Source of the DNA: an uncultured Prevotellaceae bacterium
GTDB taxonomy: Bacteria > Bacteroidota > Bacteroidia > Bacteroidales > Bacteroidaceae
Direction of reading: 5' to 3'
DNA: 36,616 nucleotides
Assembly: GCA_900313615.1 (NCBI GenBank)
Contig: OMRP01000023.1
Coordinates: 1 to 36,616, forward strand
In this document: piece by piece, positions 16,801-22,854 of the stretch
Layout of the letters: each line of letters begins with the position of its first letter
Position numbering within the stretch: position 1 is the stretch's first letter
Made by a program: the position numbers and the translations under genes
The notes under the pieces: model-generated
What the model was told of the DNA's origin: nothing
The model's database searches: none
Seen by the model: only the letters and a program-made list of their open reading frames with translations

Positions 16801-17292
16801 AATATTGAGTTGTCCCACGGCTCCACGTCCCACGAAATTGAGCATATACATCTGCTGCATATCTTCGAAGTGGAACGCCTTGGCGTCCTGTGACAAGAAC
16901 AGTTGTAGTGTCTCCGCCACCGCCTTATGTTCAGGCGTACCGTCAGAAGCCAATTGCTGCAACGAGTTCATCTTATCCCACGCCACTATCTGGAAGTACT
17001 TCTCGTATTTTGTCTTATACCCGAAAAATATCTCCAGCACATCGAGCGCATTAGCCACTAGTTTATGATAGATAGTGCTACCGATTACGTTTCCCCGTTG
17101 AGCGCAGTAGGCAAAAGCCGTTTTTGTTAATTCCAGTCCTGCGAAAGGAGTAGGAATAGACGTGATAGGCAATGAAGCCTTTGCCCCGTTGGGGTCGTCG
17201 ATTGCCTCTATATCCTTGGCTCCCACCTGGGCCGTTTCCTGCCATCCGTCGATGGTGTCAGCCCCTTTATGGAATCTGAAGACGTAAGCCAT
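13873..17292 (-). CDS. Large protein with an actin/Hsp70-superfamily ATPase core
   Basis: The 1139-residue protein has an N-terminal region of about 570 residues without a family I recognise, then an actin-like ATPase core: phosphate-1 loop DFAVDFGTTNTHVEYR (about 582-597), phosphate-2 loop SLDIGGGTTDFVVYHQG (about 813-829), and TVSGTASKVLTLIGG near 965 as a possible adenosine motif. There is no signal peptide or membrane helix, so it is probably cytoplasmic. It is twice the size of MreB or ParM, so it is not a simple filament former. The tubulin-like gene ends only 7 bp upstream of its start (17300), so the two are almost certainly co-translated. An ATP-dependent switch or scaffold is inferred. 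It is annotated in some genomes only as an actin-family or hypothetical protein. Confidence 0.85.
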   Translation of the reverse strand: MAYVFRFHKGADTIDGWQETAQVGAKDIEAIDDPNGAKASLPITSIPTPFAGLELTKTAFAYCAQRGNVIGSTIYHKLVANALDVLEIFFGYKTKYEKYFQIVAWDKMNSLQQLASDGTPEHKAVAETLQLFLSQDAKAFHFEDMQQMYMLNFVGRGAVGQLNIVGATSPTSVTLASPNDLSYVKGVWLGNYHEAFQPDEDGSFRALCHRDRDFKLFVYLLAKQPGFNALYNEFYTYVDECFRMDDDTDFKNQVNAMPPAMYQSLYQPLTVGASQILLPGGWVLMTAKGNKIDQESDFRILAEDNATNEKIPLVLPEEPYFEKQMRYTTVDWMPRLCAPNVDSRPMEERTLPFDSSPYPYLTADDLFQPALLKLPYPVNDKAFVNALYKDGRVANDACQYVLPLKPLIFKYLKVQTVMGYVGNSAEPVCELSDMADGTVRAILRIPVQKGRFITLRRDYTPLSSASLNNQGLYPVIEARVDLFLFPSFHILDAGVATPQRIYLVDEDTEGFRKEQYQYTVSPYKHLTDSPLSTVRVDRANKAEHFLSSRYFCLDEEYDYIVIGNGNEQGVLIPRFKEIKQGNKVFDFAVDFGTTNTHVEYRTNDDEKTRPLTVDHEQTQVLALNSLSDAAIRKMDEQGLESFYGGPTQAFMQEFLPLVIAQGEVARFPMRTNLCFREGHNVVGRDVLTLADYNVGFHYEKEDTYDYNNTRTDLKWADAKNDNMLVEAYFEELLLIIRNKVLMGGGALARTGITWFYPVCMQPYQIASLEGAWNKLSKKLIAPQGARLMKVPESLAPYYYYTMNEDVDAESRPVVSLDIGGGTTDFVVYHQGNKAVAISSVRFAGNSIYGDFLGRATEYNGFMRAFAPLFDNLLRDIAGVSDVYAKAKRSSAEFVSFLYSLDSNPRMVGKGVSFSEELRADQSMRVVLLLFYAAEIFYAAHLLKAKKLSSPAYVTVSGTASKVLTLIGGVEVLQNMARIIFNDILGDDGRVELKLVDNPKEITCKGGLNMRQRFVVDDVEGITLFQTGSATLDKVANSRYGDINDQVRSEVLEEYTRFVDYFFGLNGKYSFAKYFGIVNERDFNEFKNVLTEKAEQDFNKVVALRKENMANEENPEINDSLFFIPLTGGIARLAYHISTH

Positions 17293-17299
17293 GTGTGTA

Positions 17300-18757
17300 T
17301 CAGAAGTTGTATTTACGTTTTATGACATTGTTGATGGCCGTTTCATGAACGGTGATGAAGAAGTTGTAGGCATCCAATCCTTTTATTTTTTTCATCGACA
17401 CATCGGAAATCTCCGTATCTATGGCCGGGAATCCCTGCAAGTTTTTCCCCAACCATTTTTCAATCACCGATGTTTTTTTAGGATGGATATGGTTGATCGT
17501 GTCAAAGATATCCGCCTCGGCCGGATACAGTTCAAATGGTTGGAAAGAACGTTGGTTGTCCGACATTTCTTTGAGCCAGTGAGCCCTGTATTCATCGAGG
17601 AATTGTCCGAGATCGATGAAGAACGGATCGGAGAACGACACCCCCTTCATCTGCTGAGTCTTTGTCCACGCATATTTCTTTGTGTCCTGAAAATGCTCGA
17701 GATAGAATCTAGCAAAGACGAAGAAACTCACCATTTCCTTTCCCATGACAGCAAATGTGGCCGGTCCAAGGTCAGGCAACGTAATGGGGTTGAGGTCTTC
17801 GCGCACCGCGAATTCGCGGAACGATGTCTGTCCTTTCGTTTGGTGACGGATGTCAGACCTTGCAAAGTCGACGATGCCCAATGCCGCCGCCATCTCCACG
17901 AAGTGAGCGTTGTTCTTCTGTTCGGTGGCCCCTTCCACGTTATTGTATCTGTTTTTGATGACGTCGCACATATAATAGAGCGCATCGACATCAAGGTTGC
18001 CAATATAGTATTTCAGAGCCGCCTTGGTTTTCGACATGAAAGTCTCCATTTTTATTTGGCTTTCCTTGTCGTCTTTGAGTCCGAAATAAGGCAACACCGT
18101 CACCGCCCCAATGGGAGCGTGTGCAATGGCCGCCGAGTTGGGCATATCGAGCGATTCCGCCTCACGCATCGTCTTCTGCAACAAAGGGAACCCTGCCGCT
18201 CCTGTTCCACCGAAGATGCTGGAAATGATGAAGATGCGGTCACCCGTCTGGAACTGTTGCATCAGTTCGATGAGCGACTTTGTATTTTGTGGATCGTTTA
18301 GCACAATAGACCCCATGTTCGGGTTTCCTTTGAAGCCCACGTCAAGTGGAGTCTGCAGATTCTGATCAGAGAACAACAGAGACAGCAGTGCCTGGTTGGG
18401 ATCGGGCTGTCCTTCTGTTGTGAAACGGTTGAAGGCGATATAGTCAGAGAACTTCATGTTCGCCACATTGTTGAGATGCAGCCGGAAGTTCGTGCCCATG
18501 TCATCAATATCAACATGGAAATACCCCTTTTTCTCAGGTCTATTGTCGAACCGGAGATGTTGCCTTATTTTCCGGTATAGTTGCATGATGCCTATGGTGC
18601 GGCTCAAGTCGCCGTTAGAACTATCGGGGTCGATAATTACCGGCACCACAGTATCGATGTCGTTTCCCAGAGAGACACCAGAGGCAAGCAACATCGTAAG
18701 CGAGCGTAGGACCCTTGCTCCCGTTCCTCCAATGCCATAGATATATAATTTGCTCAT
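17300..18757 (-). CDS. Tubulin/FtsZ-superfamily GTPase-like protein
   Basis: The 485-residue protein has the tubulin-type nucleotide-binding architecture. An N-terminal Rossmann glycine loop YGIGGTGARVLRSL (7-20) is followed by an acidic strand end (VIIDPDSSNGD, 40-50), and the tubulin signature loop reads SSIFGGTGAAGFPLL (179-193; GGTGxxG at 183-189). It is about 100 residues longer than FtsZ and has no conserved FtsZ C-terminal tail, so it is not the cell-division protein; it fits the poorly studied tubulin-like families of bacteria. The catalytic NxDxxD loop of FtsZ is not clear: only GNLDVDALYY at about 253-262 is similar. It lies 7 bp before the actin-like gene and 26 bp after the membrane-protein gene. 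Confidence 0.85.
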   Translation of the reverse strand: MSKLYIYGIGGTGARVLRSLTMLLASGVSLGNDIDTVVPVIIDPDSSNGDLSRTIGIMQLYRKIRQHLRFDNRPEKKGYFHVDIDDMGTNFRLHLNNVANMKFSDYIAFNRFTTEGQPDPNQALLSLLFSDQNLQTPLDVGFKGNPNMGSIVLNDPQNTKSLIELMQQFQTGDRIFIISSIFGGTGAAGFPLLQKTMREAESLDMPNSAAIAHAPIGAVTVLPYFGLKDDKESQIKMETFMSKTKAALKYYIGNLDVDALYYMCDVIKNRYNNVEGATEQKNNAHFVEMAAALGIVDFARSDIRHQTKGQTSFREFAVREDLNPITLPDLGPATFAVMGKEMVSFFVFARFYLEHFQDTKKYAWTKTQQMKGVSFSDPFFIDLGQFLDEYRAHWLKEMSDNQRSFQPFELYPAEADIFDTINHIHPKKTSVIEKWLGKNLQGFPAIDTEISDVSMKKIKGLDAYNFFITVHETAINNVIKRKYNF

Positions 18758-18783
18758 TATCGGTAACTAGTGTTATAGAAGAA

Positions 18784-19200
18784 TCAGAACGGAATATTAC
18801 GGCACCTGCTGCTGAACGATTTGAAGATGACGGAGAATACGGCGAAGAAAAGTGCCGCCCACGCAAAGACAATGACACCGAAAGTGACATAGTCATCCGC
18901 ACCGATATCGGCATCATGAATGTTCTGCATAAAGATGTAACCATGCAGTTTCGTCCTGGCTATGAGAAGCGATATGACGGTAGAAGCAACGGCCGTCAAT
19001 CCCCCAATCATCACCCATTTGCTGTTTTTGGCAAGCAATATATGGTCGAGGATGATGTAATAAACGAAAGCCACTGCCACAGGCAGAAGTAATGTCACGT
19101 AAAACACCGACCCATATACGTCGGCTTGGTACATGTACTTGGAAAAGTCGCCGAGATAGGCACCTCCAAAAAGTTCGAATATATCTGTTGTGAAATCCAT
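18784..19200 (-). CDS. Small membrane protein with three helices
   Basis: The 138-residue protein has predicted membrane helices at about 31-55 (VFYVTLLLPVAVAFVYYIIL), 62-82 and 106-128 (FGVIVFAWAALFFAVFSVIF), with an acidic loop (HDADIGADDY) between the second and third. No family is recognised. It lies between the vWA and tubulin-like genes on the same strand, so it is probably a membrane anchor or docking partner of that complex. The short spacings (26 bp downstream, 122 bp upstream) support co-transcription. Confidence 0.75.
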   Translation of the reverse strand: MDFTTDIFELFGGAYLGDFSKYMYQADVYGSVFYVTLLLPVAVAFVYYIILDHILLAKNSKWVMIGGLTAVASTVISLLIARTKLHGYIFMQNIHDADIGADDYVTFGVIVFAWAALFFAVFSVIFKSFSSRCRNIPF

Positions 19201-19322
19201 CTGTTAGGATATTAATTATATGAGTCTTCCTGCCCCTTTGTGGCAAGGGATTAACTTTTTTTACTTTGTTTTCGTGAAAGAAAGAACCCCATGGTTTCCA
19301 CCCAATACTTACTGTTCAATGA

Positions 19323-20624
19323 TCAATCGTAGTGGGCGACACGTATCTTAAGCCGGAATAAATCTTGGTCGTTTCCACCTTTTGCGTTGTGGAAAGCGCC
19401 GAAGATTCCCTCCACCATCTCATAGAGTGCATATGATTTATGAGGAGCCGGATAACCCATCAAATGTTTGCTGTAGCTACAGTCAGCAACCCATTGTGGT
19501 ATACGGTTTTTGAGCACCAGTGTTATTTCCGGAGCATAACTGTCGTTTCCCGTTCCTATCTGTACACAAATCGGCCTTCTGAAGAAGTCGCATTCGGTGA
19601 ATTGTGATTTGTCGTTGATATCAAGGAGTCGGTATTGTGCCGGCAACACCTCGTAGTTGGCTGAATCGAGCACATATTCGCGGTCGGCAAACAATTGCTC
19701 AATACCCAGTCCGACGGCGAACTTTAGCGAAGCCGCCTCTTGGTCTGTCGTGAAATTATGGATGTTCAACCCATCATGTTCCGGTTGAATGCGCAAAGCA
19801 TTGGTAAATCCCGAAGTAAACACCCGCGCCGTCTGGTTGTCGAGGTCCCATGTTTTTTCCGACGAGAGCATGTATTTATGTCTTAGTCCCGGCATTCCCG
19901 TTGAGGTGTTCTCCAGTTCCAAGTGAGCGTTCAAGTCAGCCAACCGCTCTTTGTCGCCCATGAAAATGAAGTAGTATGGACGTTTACCGTAATAAGGCAT
20001 CCCTAGCTTGCCCTCATAATGTGTCCCTTGGAACAGCGACTCCATTTGGAGTATGATCACGCCAAATTCGCGTTTGTTGTCTTGTGCCCGCCGGATAGCC
20101 TTCATGAACGTCCCCGTCGTGGCGCTTGACGCTGCGGACAACAGGTTCCCCACGTTGTCGATATCATAGACACAATCGCTCACGAGCACACTCACTGTAT
20201 CTCCGTTAGTGCGGTCGAGCAACAATTTGAAAATCTTATTGAGGTCTGTGCTACCCGTATGTCCCACTTTCATACTGGTGGTGTTCAGTTTCAGTACGAA
20301 ATTGTTAAGATCTTGGCAAATTGGTGCGTCGTACACGTCGTCGTTGACGAAGAACAGTTTCGTATCGTCATAATATCCATCAGCTTTTGCCAACAGATGG
20401 CCGAGCGCATTTTTAAACTGCGTATTGAGTGTTACGAAGCCGTCCATCGACCCCGAGTTCTCCATGTAAATGCGCAAGACAGGTTTACCCGCCACCATCT
20501 GCGCGGTGTCGGGTGGAAGAAAATGCCCATCGGCAGACCTTCTATCGGACTTATGACCAATAAAATAAAGTGCGAGTCCCACTACTGCGAGCAACAGTAG
20601 GAGGGCCCAAGACTTTCGTTGCAT
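19323..20624 (-). CDS. Membrane-anchored von Willebrand factor A-like protein
   Basis: The 433-residue protein has a membrane helix near the N terminus (WALLLLLAVVGLALYFIG, 6-23). A vWA-like domain follows, with a variant MIDAS: RIYMENSGSMDGF supplies E-N-S-G-S where D-x-S-x-S is usual, GSTDLNKIF supplies the Thr, and VLVSDCVYD supplies the later Asp. The C-terminal half is unassigned. I set the start at 20624. The frame is open up to 20681, but a consensus promoter occupies 20651-20682, so an upstream start is impossible for that message. It is the first gene of the block with membrane, tubulin-like and actin-like proteins, and would be its metal-dependent adhesion or assembly component (inference). 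Confidence 0.8.
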   Translation of the reverse strand: MQRKSWALLLLLAVVGLALYFIGHKSDRRSADGHFLPPDTAQMVAGKPVLRIYMENSGSMDGFVTLNTQFKNALGHLLAKADGYYDDTKLFFVNDDVYDAPICQDLNNFVLKLNTTSMKVGHTGSTDLNKIFKLLLDRTNGDTVSVLVSDCVYDIDNVGNLLSAASSATTGTFMKAIRRAQDNKREFGVIILQMESLFQGTHYEGKLGMPYYGKRPYYFIFMGDKERLADLNAHLELENTSTGMPGLRHKYMLSSEKTWDLDNQTARVFTSGFTNALRIQPEHDGLNIHNFTTDQEAASLKFAVGLGIEQLFADREYVLDSANYEVLPAQYRLLDINDKSQFTECDFFRRPICVQIGTGNDSYAPEITLVLKNRIPQWVADCSYSKHLMGYPAPHKSYALYEMVEGIFGAFHNAKGGNDQDLFRLKIRVAHYD

Positions 20625-20650
20625 GCTGTATGATAATGTTCGAACGGGTG

Positions 20651-20682
20651 CAAATTTACGGAAAAAAAATGAATTGCCCAAA
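20651..20682 (-). promoter_or_regulatory. Promoter of the vWA-tubulin-actin block
   Basis: On the minus strand TTTG (complement of 20679-20682), a 20-nt spacer and TAAATTTG (complement of 20651-20658) match the Bacteroidetes consensus. Transcription would start near 20646, leaving about 22 nt of leader before the ATG at 20624. No other consensus promoter was found in the short gaps between the downstream genes. Confidence 0.85.
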
Positions 20683-20768
20683 AAAGGAGAAAGGAATTAT
20701 AAATAGAGGTTGGGGATATACTGCAAAGGCTTTATTTCTTTGAACCATCAAAAAAAATGCCCAATTGG

Positions 20769-20799
20769 GTTGCCATTTATTATATTTTTTATACTTTTG
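20769..20799 (+). promoter_or_regulatory. Promoter of the cobalamin-riboswitch transcript
   Basis: GTTG (20769-20772, three of four matches), a 19-nt spacer and TACTTTTG (20792-20799) place transcription start near 20804, just upstream of the riboswitch. Confidence 0.75.
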
Positions 20800-20817
20800 C
20801 AGTCGAGAAAACTCAAC

Positions 20818-20985
20818 GCGATAGGTTTACCTTCGGGTAATTAAAAGGGAATCGGGTGAAAATCCCGGACAGTCCCGCTGCTGTGAGTTGTCCTTATGTG
20901 CCACCAACAACAAGCCACTGGCATAGTCTGGGAAGGCGTTGGTGAGCAAGGCAACAAAGTCAGAAGACCTGCCATCGCGTACCCC
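20818..20985 (+). promoter_or_regulatory. Cobalamin (adenosylcobalamin-type) riboswitch
   Basis: The region carries the conserved cobalamin aptamer parts in order: TAGGTTTACC followed by AAAAGGGAATCGGGTGAAAATCC, the GGACAGTCCCGCTGCTGTGA core, GCCACTGG, GGGAAGGCG, and the B12 box AGTCAGAAGACCTGCC at 20958-20973. It lies just after a consensus promoter and before the DUF4465 gene, so expression should fall when corrinoid is abundant. Boundaries are approximate. Confidence 0.95.
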
Positions 20986-21245
20986 TTTCGCCACGGTGCA
21001 TGGCTTGGGGTATAGCCGTTGAAATGTAGGAAAGGCAGATGATGCTTTATTTGTGCGTTGTGTCATAATTGGCATTTGCACAAAGAAAGCCGTTGGCAGC
21101 CATGTATCTCAATTACACGCACGATTACCGTACCGAGCTTGAGATATGTGGATGAAAAGGCAACACAAAGCTAACGTGTGTTCATGAGCAAACGCCGAAA
21201 AAACTGAAGACATATCATATTATTCATTTTATAACATCATTGACT
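20986..21245 (+). other. Long leader between riboswitch and start codon
   Basis: About 260 nt of leader separate the aptamer from the ATG at 21246. They hold possible pairing segments: ATCTCAA (about 21105-21111) with TTGAGAT (about 21140-21146), and AACACA with TGTGTT at about 21162-21181. These could form the expression platform. There is no T-rich terminator, so control is more likely at translation or by another mechanism. Confidence 0.5.
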
Positions 21246-22739
21246 ATGAAAAAATTTTACATTGCATGTATCACCGCTCTATTCTTTGCCGGCACATGTT
21301 TGGCAGACGACGTGGTGACGTTTGAAGAGATTGATGTCAATGCCGATGGATATCAAAATGATTTCGGCGAAGATGGCTACTTCGAATCAGGCGGTTTCAC
21401 CTTCAACTGCAACTATTTCCCCGAATGGTCTTATTGGTCGGGATTTGCCGTGTCGAACCGCACTGAGACCACCTTCGCGACATTGACTCCCGACCAATTC
21501 AACAGTTGTGTGGGACACGGCGTCAATGGCTCAGAAAAATATTGTGTGGTCTACCCACAAGGCGAGTTGATCGAAGTTGACGCTGCTGGTGGCCAGGAGA
21601 TTTCCGGTATGTACGTCACCAATGAGGCATGGGCCGTGGATGCCATCCTCAACGGCGACGGCATGACTCCTGGAGCTTTTACCACTGGCGACTACCTCAT
21701 CTTGAAAATCATCGGTAACCATGCTGATGGCACATCCGATTTCGTAGAGTTCTACCTCGCCGACTACCGCTCGGAGAACGAAGCCGACCACTACTATGTC
21801 AACGATTGGCAATGGGTGGACCTCAGTGCTTTGGGAAAGGTGGAGTCACTTACGTTCCGCATGGACAGTTCGCGCAAAAACGACTGGGGCATGACCACAC
21901 CCGCTTATTTCTGCATCGACGATTTCAACGGCACTGCTCCCGTAAGCACGGATGGCGTGGCCACATTTGAGGAGGTTGATGTCAATGCCGATGGATATCA
22001 AAACGACTTCGGCGAAGATGGCTACTTCGAATCAGGCGGTTTCACCTTCAACTGCAACTATTTCCCCGAATGGTCTTATTGGTCCGGATTTGCCGTATCG
22101 AACCGCACCGAGACCACCTTCTCGACATTGACTCCCGACCAATTCAACAGTTGTGTGGGACATGGTGCCAATGGCTCAGACAAGTACTGTGTGGTTTATC
22201 CACAAGGCGAGTTGATTGAAGTCAACGCTGTTGGTGGCCAAGAAATTACCGGTATGTATGTCACCAATGAGGCATGGACCGTGGATGCCATCCTCAACGG
22301 CGATGGCATGACACCAGGTGCTTTCACCACAGGCGACTACCTCATCTTGACAATCATCGGCAACCATCCCGATGGCACATCCGACGCCATTGATTTCTAT
22401 CTCGCCGACTATCGTTCGGAAAATGAAGCCGACCACTACTATGTCAACGACTGGCAGTGGGTGGACCTCAGCGCCTTGGGAACGGTGGAATCGCTAGCTT
22501 TCCGCATGGACAGTTCGCGCAAAAATGACTGGGGCATGACCACACCCGCTTATTTCTGCATCGACGACCTCGGAGGTGAGTCCGATGGAACAACAAACAT
22601 CCCCCACACCAGCACCAGCACCTCAAGAGTGGAAATCGCCCGCTACACCATCGACGGCAAGGCTATCAGCGCTCCACAACGTGGCATCAACATCGTGAGG
22701 ATGAGTGACGGCACTATCATCAAAGAGATTGTAAGATAA
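21246..22739 (+). CDS. Cobalamin-regulated secreted protein with two DUF4465 domains and type IX sorting tail
   Basis: The 497-residue precursor has a Sec signal (KKFYIACITALFFAGTCLA, cleavage before DDVVT) with no good lipobox. It then has two nearly identical DUF4465 domains (about 25-235 and 240-445), each running from VTFEE/ATFEE to FCIDD. It ends with a type A T9SS sorting domain: ARYTIDGKAISAPQRGIN followed by GTIIKEIVR. DUF4465 proteins are commonly found behind cobalamin riboswitches in Bacteroidetes, and to my recollection the BtuH B12-binding surface proteins belong here. Here the riboswitch is visible, so a role in capturing corrinoids at the surface is a good inference. The tail suggests T9SS export and attachment rather than lipidation. 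A TTG in frame at 21240 is not needed. Confidence 0.9.
   Translation: MKKFYIACITALFFAGTCLADDVVTFEEIDVNADGYQNDFGEDGYFESGGFTFNCNYFPEWSYWSGFAVSNRTETTFATLTPDQFNSCVGHGVNGSEKYCVVYPQGELIEVDAAGGQEISGMYVTNEAWAVDAILNGDGMTPGAFTTGDYLILKIIGNHADGTSDFVEFYLADYRSENEADHYYVNDWQWVDLSALGKVESLTFRMDSSRKNDWGMTTPAYFCIDDFNGTAPVSTDGVATFEEVDVNADGYQNDFGEDGYFESGGFTFNCNYFPEWSYWSGFAVSNRTETTFSTLTPDQFNSCVGHGANGSDKYCVVYPQGELIEVNAVGGQEITGMYVTNEAWTVDAILNGDGMTPGAFTTGDYLILTIIGNHPDGTSDAIDFYLADYRSENEADHYYVNDWQWVDLSALGTVESLAFRMDSSRKNDWGMTTPAYFCIDDLGGESDGTTNIPHTSTSTSRVEIARYTIDGKAISAPQRGINIVRMSDGTIIKEIVR
21321..22575 (+). repeat. 645-bp in-frame tandem duplication
   Basis: The two DUF4465 units repeat with an exact offset of 645 bp (215 codons): TTTGAAGAG at 21321 corresponds to TTTGAGGAG at 21966, and long stretches (for example around 21376 and 22021) are identical at the DNA level. 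Differences are few and mostly synonymous, which indicates a recent duplication or ongoing gene conversion. Confidence 0.93.
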
Positions 22740-22773
22740 TCCCTAATCGGGATAATCCATCTCACGTATCAAA

Positions 22774-22812
22774 CTAAAAACGTCAGTCTTTTCACGAGAC
22801 TGACGTTTTTAG
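22774..22812. terminator. Bidirectional terminator between convergent genes
   Basis: CTAAAAACGTCAGTCT pairs perfectly with AGACTGACGTTTTTAG over 16 bp around a 7-nt loop. T runs are built into the stem on both strands, so it can end both the DUF4465 transcript and the convergent gene that stops at 22855. Confidence 0.93.
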
Positions 22813-22854
22813 TCTGGATATATTCACATTCCCGTGAATATGACCGATTGGGGA

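Noticed and set aside
13873-17292. MreB, ParM or DnaK
   Set aside because: Only the phosphate loops are shared. The protein is about twice as long, with a 570-residue N-terminal extension, and lacks DnaK substrate-domain or MreB context (mreC, mreD).
17291-18301. A 336-codon plus-strand frame opposite the tubulin-like gene
   Set aside because: It is a shadow of the minus-strand tubulin-like gene, which carries the conserved GIGGTG and GGTGAAG loops; the plus-strand product shows no family features.
17300-18757. FtsZ, the cell-division protein
   Set aside because: The nucleotide loops are tubulin-like, but length, catalytic loop, lack of the FtsZ tail and the surrounding genes (no ftsA, ftsQ or murein genes) do not fit.
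13169-20682. A type VI secretion, phage tail or gas vesicle cluster
   Set aside because: No sheath, baseplate, spike, GvpA or phage structural protein is present among the five genes.
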